Shown piece by piece: positions 35,001 to 43,576 of a DNA stretch of 64,000 bases; position 1 is the stretch's first letter; each line of letters begins with the position of its first letter. The stretch spans positions 248,001 through 312,000 of the forward strand of contig WHUX01000019.1 of assembly GCA_015179025.1 (NCBI GenBank), given 5' to 3'. The stretch is from Terfezia claveryi. Its lineage: Eukaryota > Ascomycota > Pezizomycetes > Pezizales > Pezizaceae. The notes under the pieces are model-generated. The model worked only from the letters and a program-made list of their open reading frames with translations. It was not told the DNA's origin and searched no databases. The translations under genes and the position numbers were made by a program.

Positions 35001-36351
35001 ATTTATATTACTCGAGCCTTGGAGCTGCTGGGCTGGGGGGAGGTTTGCTCTTTATGCGTGGTGCGTCTGTTGTGGCAACGCAGCATGCTTTGTTGCGATC
35101 GGTGAAGGAGGAACGGTCAGGGCAGGCAACAAAGGGCTATTTCGATGCGATGGCGATGGCGAAGGCGATATATTGAGCTTAAGTATTAGAAGATATTAGA
35201 AATAAAGTGTGTGCAGCTATTGCGATGAGCGATGACGGTAATTCGATGATGATGTGGCTACACTTTGCTTATGTATCGTAGCAGGGAGGGCATGACTTTA
35301 TCCTCCCGAGAAGTAAGTATACATGAACTCCAGCAGCACAGCAATTTGCAGCAAAACCTGATTATCCGAATGGCGGTGGTGATGGGGACGAAGTAGTCGG
35401 CTGCACGCTGTATGGGGGGAAAGGGGAAGCCGTAGGGTGAATAGGGATGAATAGGGGTGAATAGGGATGAATAGGGATGAATAGGGGGAAGGAGGGGGTT
35501 TGAATTGGGCGGGGTGGGGAGGGGGGGGGGATGATGGGATGAATGGGGGGATATCGGCGACAAGTATCGTGGCCAGCAAAGCTTGAAGTAGCATGTATGA
35601 CCCGGGACTCGAATCCTTCTGGTGTCGTAACAGTTGAAACGTTCATTGTGTACAGGAAACTACAGGCTGACAGGACAGATGCCTTACTATACAATGTATA
35701 TCATTCCCCCTCTCTTCTTTTCAAAGCTCAGAGTGAAACATGGACGGCCAGGTGGTACCCAGGACGAAGGGGAAGGGAGCAAACAAGATGCATGCCCCAG
35801 CCCAGCAGTGCCCAACAGCTGGGAATATGTCTTGGTACAAGTATCCGGCGATTGACGGGTCATACAAGATGTCTCTGTTTATTGCGAGGTAACCTTGGTA
35901 TCAGTCTTCTGCCCGATCACGAGGGCAAGCTGAAGGTTATTCAGTTTTTTTGATTCAATCTAGGGAGGTAGGAACTCGGGGGCTTGTTGGGGCCAGGGGA
36001 ACCCGAGAGAGCACACCGAGGTAAACCAAACTTACATCCAATGTAAATATTAAGGCGAAGCTCTCTTCTGCAGCATGATACCGACCGGTAAGTACTCCCA
36101 GCAACTGCTGTGCTGAGAAGAGGCAGAATGAGGGGCATAAGCAGATACAGTATGACTTGTAAACTTACCACCACCATATCAAACTATTAAATTGGGTACC
36201 CCCATCTACCTACCGGTACATATATGATATGTTTAAGATGCGCCTAGACCTTGGCCGATGGCATAATACTATACCGCATAATACATACCCCTACTAGCCC
36301 CTGTGGTTCTGGAACCAGCCTCTCTAACGTAACGAGTTTTATATATATGGG
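35001..36351. other. Upstream region of ies2 and gene-free DNA
   Basis: No gene is supported. The frames at 35,258-35,694 on the minus strand are translations of a minisatellite. The rest is intergenic, with scattered short frames. Confidence 0.5.
35438..35492 (+). repeat. GAATAGGG(A/G)T minisatellite
   Basis: Five or six tandem copies of a 10-bp unit GAATAGGG(A/G)T are followed by a G-rich tail. It lies about 450 bp upstream of the ies2 ATG. Confidence 0.85.
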
Positions 36352-36360
36352 GGGTTTATC

Positions 36361-36375
36361 GTGCCAACCAGACTA
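36361..36375 (+). mobile_element. Micro-insertion, 15 bp, 9-bp direct repeats
   Basis: GTGCCAACCAGACTA is bracketed by perfect GGGTTTATC copies at 36,352-36,360 and 36,376-36,384. This is one of the cleanest members. Confidence 0.85.
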
Positions 36376-36589
36376 GGGTTTATCAGGAACCCATACTTAG
36401 GGGCAATGATTCGATGGGTCACGGGACAAGTAAACATGACCTAACAGAGTAAATATTATTTATTTTAGTTACTAGAACTAGTTACCCAACTCCAATGTTG
36501 AAAAATACTTCCCTTCTCGCTGACTCATGTTTTTTCCATCGACTTCCTTTTCTAGTAGTTAGTTACGCTCGGAGCGCTCGGGTCCTGGC

Positions 36590-36668
36590 ATGAGACTAGT
36601 ACTGTAGTCTACCACACTCTAGGTACGAGGGTCTGATCGAGACTAACCACCCTTAGTCTGGTTGGCGC
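36590..36668. repeat. Cluster of degenerate micro-insertion sequences
   Basis: Three family-like pieces lie together: GGCATGAGACTA (about 36,589-36,600), a longer piece ending TACGAGGG...CGAGACTA (about 36,605-36,646) that matches the reverse complement of the 59,501 insert, and an inverted core TAGTCTGGTTGGC (36,654-36,666) with imperfect AACCACCCT/AACCTTCCCT flanks. The flanks are eroded, so these may be older insertions, partly nested. Confidence 0.5.
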
Positions 36669-36983
36669 AACCTTCCCTTTTCCGAAAACTCAACCACACT
36701 TCCACTAAGAAAATACTTAGATTAGCAATTCAATTCAGTTGCACCCGACCTCGTAGAAGTAGGGGTAGATATATAGCCCCCGTCTATCAATAGTGAAATA
36801 ATTTCTGAAAAAAACACTGCCCGAAATAAAATAATAATCCTATTATACAGACTACCCTCTCAATCTAGCCGCGACTTCCATTTCCAATCTCTCTTTTGCA
36901 TACGGCTCCTTGCTTATCACCCCAATCATATCCCCCCCTGAAAAATCATGCTCGAATATCGCAAGTGTGGAGGCATATCCTAG

Positions 36984-36998
36984 GGGCCAACCAGACTA
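36984..36998 (+). mobile_element. Micro-insertion, 15 bp, 7-bp direct repeats
   Basis: GGGCCAACCAGACTA is bracketed by perfect ATCCTAG copies at 36,977-36,983 and 36,999-37,005. Confidence 0.75.
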
Positions 36999-37093
36999 AT
37001 CCTAGAGATGGGACCGGAAACAGGAGGGCATGTTGCCTTATCTTTGGAACAGCCAGGAGTGCATGGAGCTGCGGACGATAGCAACAGCTGGGA

Positions 37094-37128
37094 CCCCGTC
37101 ATGATTGCACTACAAAAAATAAAAAAAC
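37094..37128 (+). repeat. A-rich tail preceded by CCCCGTCATGATTGC, relic retroposon end
   Basis: CCCCGTCATGATTGC followed by an A-rich stretch matches the first 15 bp of the poly-A insertion at 38,395 at 14 positions. Two independent copies of the same short sequence just before A-rich DNA suggest the 3' end of one retroposon family. I cannot see a longer body or clear flanking duplication here. Confidence 0.4.
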
Positions 37129-37394
37129 ACGAGAAGTTATTGGATCGGAGATTTAAGTAGCTTAGACATTGCTGTTGTATGCTGATGTTACGTCAAAATA
37201 TATTTATTTTCATTACTGTAGCAGTGGTTTTGCACCCTGGCAAAAACCACTAACTACGGTACAGCAATAATGCACCTGCAACATTTGTGTCAGGATATGT
37301 ATCTTGGCGTTGTAGTATCAAAATTTCTTAGGTGTAACGAATTCAAGTATCTCACACCTCACACATACACAGCACATATACAAATCATTCACAC

Positions 37395-37880
37395 TCTATA
37401 GTTACCAACATGTCACAATTTTGAAACGCTACCGAAAAAGCCTACACAAGCATCACAGCTATCTACCTCTACCGAGCAGACTGTACAGGCGGTAGAGACC
37501 AAGCAAAAGCGGATTCATTCTCCTGAGCTAAAGTTGCTTCTTATTACGTCTATATACTGAACCAAGAGCGATACCTTTAAAGAGCCTACCGAAACTTCAT
37601 TCTGGCAGTTCATTACTGCACCATTTAAAGCGATGACTGGCCACAAGGGTGGCTGATCTACGGAAGAAGTCGATCTGATAGTTGGGGACCGAAAGGCAGC
37701 AATTGGAGGCTCGGAAGGTAGGTACTCTCTGGAGTAGCTTTTGCCTTCCAATAACCGACTTAGAACAAGCAATCGATTTATATGGATCGAGACTTGTGAA
37801 CACCCGTACCGAATTGCGTGAGACAGCTAAGGCTGAAGGTTCTGCAGACGTTAAGAGAGAAAAAAGCCATATCAGAAAAC
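37395..37880 (+). pseudogene. Decayed copy of an unrecognised gene family (copy A)
   Basis: Reading across stops and frame changes, the plus strand encodes pieces such as KRIHSPELKLLLITSIY and SFWQFITAPFKAMTGHKGG, then a helical stretch with NTRTELRETAKAEGS. The last piece resembles EARTDLARTALT in the second copy at 39,300-40,160. The first piece looks like the start of a Myb/SANT-like helix bundle, but this is weak. I do not know the family. Repetition and decay suggest an element-borne or lineage-expanded gene. Confidence 0.35.
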
Positions 37881-38084
37881 CATAAGAGATATAACCTGAC
37901 AAAACGATTATCAAAACAATGTTGATTTTCAAGCAGTTGTTGAAGCTCGTGAGGTAGTAGACCTTACAGCTCCAGGCCATAATTTATGAGCACGAATAAA
38001 AGTGATAACGACAGCAAGAGCAAGATGAGGGAGGATTTTAGCAGGTTGACGGAGGATTTTATTGATTATATAACCAATGACCGC

Positions 38085-38140
38085 ATGTCCTCCTCCTGCG
38101 TTCCAGTCCATATTCCTCCTGCGTTCCAGTCCATCTTCCT
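38085..38140 (+). repeat. 27-bp tandem repeat
   Basis: About two copies of a unit CTCCTGCGTTCCAGTCCAT with variable links. It lies at the left edge of the mariner relic and may have arisen within it. Confidence 0.5.
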
Positions 38141-38189
38141 CCGGCTCCAATCCACCTCCAATCCATGGTTCTCCGGCTCCAGTCCCATT

Positions 38190-38790
38190 TCTCCAGCTAG
38201 GAAATGCCCAAAGTTATCAGATGCAAGAGCTGCATGGGCACCAGGGAAAGGGATTAGACTACGGAGGTTTTCAGAGTACGATTTGGAGTGATGAATGCTT
38301 AGTGGAGAAGTCGGCACATGCACGGCAAATTTCGAACACCAGAAGAAAAGTGGGATAAAGACAGTATTTATGCAGTTAAGAAGGGACAAGGAACCCCCGT
38401 CATGATCGCGGGTATAGACTATTAAAAAAAAAAAAAAAAAAAAAAGGGACAAGGAACATCTCTCCTGCCGGTCATTGACCACATAAACCGCACCATTGGC
38501 AACGCCAAATTCCAGCAAGACAATGCTCCAGTACATACTACAAACATTATCATTCTTATCCTCAAGCGACGTGGCATTGTTGTTGACAAACATCCTCCCT
38601 AGAGTCCAGACCTCAACCCTATTGAGCATGTTTGGGTTCACCTGAAAAGGTCCCTCATCAAAAGTACCCTGACATTTCCAACACCCCTAAAGGGCCAGAT
38701 ACAATAAGTGCTAGGCTTGCCTGAGGCCTGGGAGGCAATTCCGGAGTCTGTGTTTGAGTCGTTGTGGAGGAGCACGTCTGACCGAGTACT
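38190..38790 (+). pseudogene. Dead Tc1/mariner transposase fragment
   Basis: Pieces of the DDE domain are readable in several plus-strand frames: IWSDECLVEKSA (first D, about 38,281), WDKDSIYAVKKGQGT, then after an insertion KFQQDNAPVHT (second D, about 38,510-38,542) and SPDLNPIEHVWVHLK (about 38,601-38,645). A TAG at 38,598-38,600 stands where the family has an aromatic or other residue before SPDLNP. The N-terminal DNA-binding half and part of the central domain are missing or unreadable. It is a relic and no longer codes for a protein. Confidence 0.85.
38395..38443 (+). mobile_element. 49-bp poly-A insertion with 14-bp target duplication
   Basis: A 29-bp body (starting CCCCGTCATGATCGCGGG) and a run of about 20 A are bracketed by perfect 14-bp copies AAGGGACAAGGAAC at 38,381-38,394 and 38,444-38,457. 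Removing the insert and one copy of the duplication restores continuous transposase reading across the site. A poly-A tail, a long duplication and a short body are the signature of a severely 5'-truncated retroposon made by LINE-type target-primed reverse transcription. Confidence 0.85.
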
Positions 38791-38966
38791 CGCTATTAGC
38801 CACACCTTCAACTTTCAATTTTCCTGAAATCTTGGATTTTATTTCGTTACTATTGTGGCGAGGCTTGCCAAGTGGCTCAAAATTGTGTTTCATCAAGACT
38901 TTTGCCCACGGACTGTAGCTGCAGGTGTGAGTACCTTACTACGACAGCTTTGATTGACGGTGAATG

Positions 38967-38998
38967 TAGTCTGGTTGGCACAAGCCCCTCGACAGACT
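38967..38998 (-). mobile_element. Longest core-type micro-insertion, 32 bp, 10-bp direct repeats
   Basis: The insert begins TAGTCTGGTTGGCACAAGCC and ends CGACAGACT. It is bracketed by perfect ACGGTGAATG copies at 38,957-38,966 and 38,999-39,008. Counting the next A, the ends form a 7-bp inverted repeat TAGTCTG...CAGACTA. This copy may show more of the parent element than the 12-16 bp copies do. Confidence 0.85.
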
Positions 38999-39296
38999 AC
39001 GGTGAATGGCGGGCTGGAAGGACAAAAAGAAGAGATTAGACAGCCACATATGCCTGATGGTGTTGTGAGTTTTAGGGAGATGGTCTGTCATTCTATTGTC
39101 ATACGGCATTATATGGTTGGGTTTGATATATCCACAGGCGCGCCTGCGAGAGTGCAGGACCGAGTGGCAATATGACTAATATATCGAGGGTCACGTTTAC
39201 TTGTGATTTCGAATGGTGTTGAACATATGTCCGACAGTATAGCTTAACGAAGCCATCGCCCACAATTACACATGTGTCAAGCGGTTTCGAACATGA

Positions 39297-40160
39297 GTGA
39301 TCTATTTATACGGATTGATTACTGATCGGTTGGCAGGATTTGGTACGATAAGCGACGATAGCAAGAGCCAAAAAAGAGAATGGTTCACTACGAAGTCTAA
39401 CACATCGTATTCGAAAATGACCGTGAAAGAAGCCAGTCTTGTGGAAGCGATGAAACAATGTATACTTGCTATGAAGAAGATTGGAGGATGCTCAGCTACG
39501 ATGGCACGAATTTTGCATACACGCAAGTTTAACGCAATGTTTGATGGAATGGAAAATGACAAAGTCCGATGGATGAAAGATTATTCCATTCTGATAGAGT
39601 GTATGTTGTACACATTGAACGACGTAGGAGATAGTGGATGTCGACAATAGAAGGTAAGTTTATTTTTCATTCAGTGTATCATAGCGGTAGCTTACGAAGG
39701 ATACTGTAGGACGGAAGAATGGGAAGTCAGGGGACAAATAGATCGGAGGTTTAGTATCCTTAGAAATTGCCGTTGTATTTGAATAAATACGAAGGTTACA
39801 TCAAAATATATTTACTTTTCTATTGAAAGTAGCAGGAGGCGAAGCCCAAAGAGTGATGAAAAAGGAAGGATCTACAGTAACATGCCAATTTAAGCCAATT
39901 GGTCACGCCATCTACACGTCAAGTTTAACGATACCGATTGACCATTCGTTAGGTTAGAAACGTTTACTTTTACGATGCAAGATTACCTAGGGATGCTTTA
40001 GGAGTACTCATTCAGAATGGTTCAGTTACGGATGCCAATTTTCTGGACATGCTGGGGATCCTTATTACGGAGATGCCTACTTTGTAAAACGACCAGCTAA
40101 CCGAAGCCCGTACCGACCTTGCCAGAACCGCTCTCACGAATCTTACTCAATTTAAATGAT
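39297..40160 (+). pseudogene. Unrecognised decayed gene family (copy B)
   Basis: An open frame of 117 codons (39,297-39,650) contains a helical segment around MKQCILAMKKIGG and MENDKVRWMKDYSILIECML. Further coding-like pieces continue to about 40,160, including GSVTDANFLDMLGILITEMP and the LTEARTDLARTALTNL helix, separated by stops. The last piece resembles copy A at 37,395-37,880. Between the pieces, DNA near 39,745-39,820 (CGGAG(A/G)TTTAGTA... to TCAAAATATATTTA) also matches 37,140-37,205. The two copies are therefore parts of one dispersed repeat with a body of at least about 500 bp. I do not know the function. Confidence 0.35.
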
Positions 40161-41520
40161 AGGCAAACTCTCCGCTCCGAAAGATTTGTTCCCGTGGAGT
40201 GGGATTAATACTGGTACTATGGCGGATGGGAAGGAGGATTTGACATTGACCAATTTATAGTAAATTACTTTATAATTTACTTTAAGAGGGAGGTTAGGAG
40301 TGTTAAGGGTTTGTTGAATTCGAAGAAGTTCCCGGGGGACAAGATAAGATGGTTGGGAGGGGTGTATAATTAGGGGGAGAAACTAAGGTTGAGGTGGAGT
40401 GGGGTTTTGTTTATTTGCGTATTGCGTATTACTATGACTATGAACGGCAATGTCTTTTTGGAAGTATGTTCTTGGTTGTATCTCACTGCGCGCCTTCTTA
40501 GATAGCTATGAAATATACACGAGAAATTAAGGAATTCGTGATTGTTAAATTATTTAGGAGTTTGTTTTCCGCCCGGTGTATCTAGGGTAACGTTTGGCCT
40601 GGCATCGGAGTGTTACAGAAGACCTGCCCCTACAGAAGAATCCTGTTTTCGACATGAAGATTCTGTGATTGTATTGCTGTACTGATCGGGGTTATTGCTA
40701 GACCTCCTATCGAGCCCCGGTTTTATCACTACTGAAGTATTGACCCAAGAAGAGGTACCTAAGTATATGTAGAATCGAAATGGTGAGGCTACATATTCTG
40801 ATGGCTCTGTTGTCTTAGATGCGGAGCTACATGTGCCTCCTGTGTGGAAGGAGATGTGTATGAAATAGATAAGGGTTACATCAGGGTAACGGCATAGTAC
40901 TGTTAGTTTGGGGACTGTTCTCTCAATGCTCTCTCACCCTTGGCGCAGCCACATCTCAAACTCACAAGCAATTCAAACAATTCGTTTAATTCGTCTCCAG
41001 CAGATGATGATGAGAGATATTAGGGGAGATATATAACTTGGAGGGATTCTACAACACTCCGGCCAGCGGTCGAAAGGGATCCTTGCAGCTGAGCCACACA
41101 TCACGCGGATGTCTCTAGCCACAGGAGCTGCATATTCGAGACAGTTGCGAATCTGCGTCTGAAATTACGCCGTGACTTCTCGGCGATAGTTTTACGTCCC
41201 TGTAAAAATAGTCCCTGGCTGTTTCCCCCAGCTAAGCTTCTTTTGTTACAAAAGCCGTTTCTATATTTCTCCTGTCCTCATTTTGTTCCTATACCACTCT
41301 GAATTTGAAGCATCAGCTTCATCTGCCCTCGAGATTTTCGCCTCCAGTCGTTTCCGCGAGCTCACGCTTATCTTTCTACGATTGAAGCCTGAAGTACCTC
41401 TCAGGTTACCGCAACTTTACAAGACACACTACAACGCAAACATATATACGCACCGGGTCTGTGATCGACCAAAAAGGCGAGAGACAAGGGGACTATCCTC
41501 AAAAGGCCTCCCCATAATCG
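40161..41520. other. Gene-free DNA upstream of the mannosyltransferase
   Basis: No gene is supported. An AT-rich near-palindrome lies at about 40,255-40,285. The right end should hold the promoter and 5' UTR of the downstream gene. Confidence 0.5.
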
Positions 41521-42651
41521 ATGCAATTCGCAGTTCCAACCCGCAATCACCGGTCGTCGCCGTTCATGTTCTCGTCCGTGTCAAGGCAGCTTAGTCGGCG
41601 GAGGCGCCCACTCTATTTAGTCCTTGGGTTACTGGCCATACTTTTCGTGGCAGTGAAGCTATGGGGTAGTGATCACGGCTTGATGCGTCCGGGGGATGCG
41701 CCCGAGGTGGTGTTGGTGACGGTGTTGGATAGAAAAAAGTATTCCGAGGAGTATTTGGCGAAGGTGGTAGAGAACCGGAAGGAGTATGCTGCAGCTCATG
41801 GTATGTGACATTGCGCGGAGAAATGTTGGGTTGAGAAGAGGCAGAGAGGTTGATTCTTTTGGGCTTTGCCTTGCTTGGGGATTATAGGATATGGACTATT
41901 CATACGGGACTCGACCGAATACGATATTAGCGATGCGCCTGATGTATGTAGGCTCAATTCGGGGATTCCCAGTCCAGTTATGCTCACAATTTTTATTAGG
42001 GATGGGCTCGCGTCCCAGCTACTCGCCATGCTATGTCCGTTTACTCCTATAGCGAATGGTTCTGGTTCCTTGACCAGAATAGTATCATTATGAACCCTTC
42101 CACCGAAATCGAAACTACCATCACCGCACCCAAGGCCCTTGGCCTTATAATGCGTCGAGATGTCCCGATAGTGCCGCCAGATAGCGTAATCAGGACATAC
42201 CGTCACACCCCACCGGAAAGGATTAATTTCATCTTGACCCAAGACCACGATGGCCTGAACCCAGGTAGCTTTCTCATTAGACAGGGGCCATGGGCGAAGT
42301 TCTTCCTGGATGTATGGATGGATCCGCTACTCAAAAGTTATAACTTCCAAAAGGCTGAACAGATGGCTTTGGTATGTGGATATTCATATTATAATGCCCA
42401 GCCCTATCTATAGTTACTTATATGCAGTCTTACAGGAACATATCGTTCAATGGCATCCTACTATTCTCGTCAAACTAGCCCTCATCCCACAAAAGACTAT
42501 CAATTCCTACCCCACCTTGCCAGGGCAAGAAGGCAGCTACACGGAAGGCGATTTTGTTGTGCACTTCCAGGGTTGTGAAGCCCCAGAGCGGAGCTGCGAG
42601 AAGGAGTTTGAGCGATTCTGGGAGAGCAGAGGAAGGGCACTTAAGCGGTAG
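41521..42651 (+). CDS. Alpha-1,6-mannosyltransferase, GT34 (Mnn10/Mnn11-like)
   Basis: GT34 enzymes extend the N-glycan mannan backbone in the Golgi. Exons 41,521-41,800, 41,888-41,943, 42,000-42,371 and 42,436-42,651 give 307 aa in frame. It is a type II membrane protein: a basic N-terminus (RRRR at 26-29), one signal-anchor segment (about 31-47), then the lumenal catalytic domain. Family features seen are HGYGLFIRD, WARVPATRHAM and the core FWFLDQNSIIMNP (D137), then DHDGLNPGSFLIR and the QKAEQMALEHIV segment, ending with VVHFQGC. The variant LDQN in place of DxD is common in the Mnn11-like branch. Spliced junctions fall exactly inside conserved blocks, which supports them. A second ATG at 41,566 is possible but would shorten the basic tail. 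Confidence 0.9.
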
Positions 42652-43576
42652 TCTCGCTTTTCAGCCAACCTGCAAAAAAAAAATGTGGTCTGTTCCATTT
42701 TATAGCACTGGTATCTATGTATTACGAAAATGATCGCAAAATTGGAAATATGGATCTCTAGTTATTTTTTTCTGGGTTTTCATTGGACCTTTTTTGTGTT
42801 GCTGTCATGGGGGATTGAGGGGGAGGCGGGGGAGTAGGGTGTGGCTAATATACATGTAGCTGATAGAATTTCTTGTTGAAATATGCGGTTTCTTCTTTCG
42901 TTGTTGATTTTTTTTGGCTAATTATATTGGTATTTTTTTCTTGTGTTTGGCCGTTGTTGGTCTGCTGCCTTCTAGCCTTCTGCCATCTACATGTTATCTG
43001 CTTCGTGAGTTCAGCTTATCAATATCGGGGATTTCTCCGTCCTTTAATCCGCTTTTTTGTTCTCTTTATATATACCGTTTCCCTCTCACCGGATCAGAAC
43101 TTCCCCGGCCTATTCCTAGTCTGGTTGCCCAATCCCCTCCTTTGTATCATACTATCAGCTCTCGGATAAGGTTGAAAAAAGACGGTCAAGGATGTAGATC
43201 TAAAATGGCATTGAATCATATCCTACCGAGGACAAATAATATTCTAATCACGGGAGTCGCTTCGTTTCCAGTTACCCTGAAAATATCGGCCCTGCCAAGC
43301 TTAAGGATAACTGCGAAATCTTGGCAGAGTTCGCTTGGAACAAGCAGGAAAAAAAGTTCGATTCTCATGAAAAAACCCCCACCACTCGGTGTACCCGCGA
43401 TCCGCTGTAGCCTTCATTCTTTCGGCTTTTGGGGCTCGGCATTTCCAACGTCTGCTTGTTTACCATTGACCCTTAGCTGTGCATCTCTCCCCCGCATTCC
43501 CCGCATACAATCTTGGGCTCGAGGTCTGTACCGAAGGACAGGTTTGGGGCTCCAAAACCATCAACAAGCTGGAACG
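42652..43576. other. Intergenic between mannosyltransferase and rrg9
   Basis: Open reading continues in frame upstream of the rrg9 start to about 42,914, but lacks protein-like features until the ATG at 43,577. A degenerate TAGTCTGGTTG core lies at about 43,118. Confidence 0.5.

Noticed and set aside
35590..35625. tRNA T-arm-like sequence GGGACTCGAATCC
   Set aside because: The arms do not pair as a T-stem on either strand and no D- or anticodon arm was found at the right distance.
42640..42660. TAGTCTCG at the stop codon of the mannosyltransferase gene as another micro-insertion
   Set aside because: No flanking repeat and only eight matching bases.
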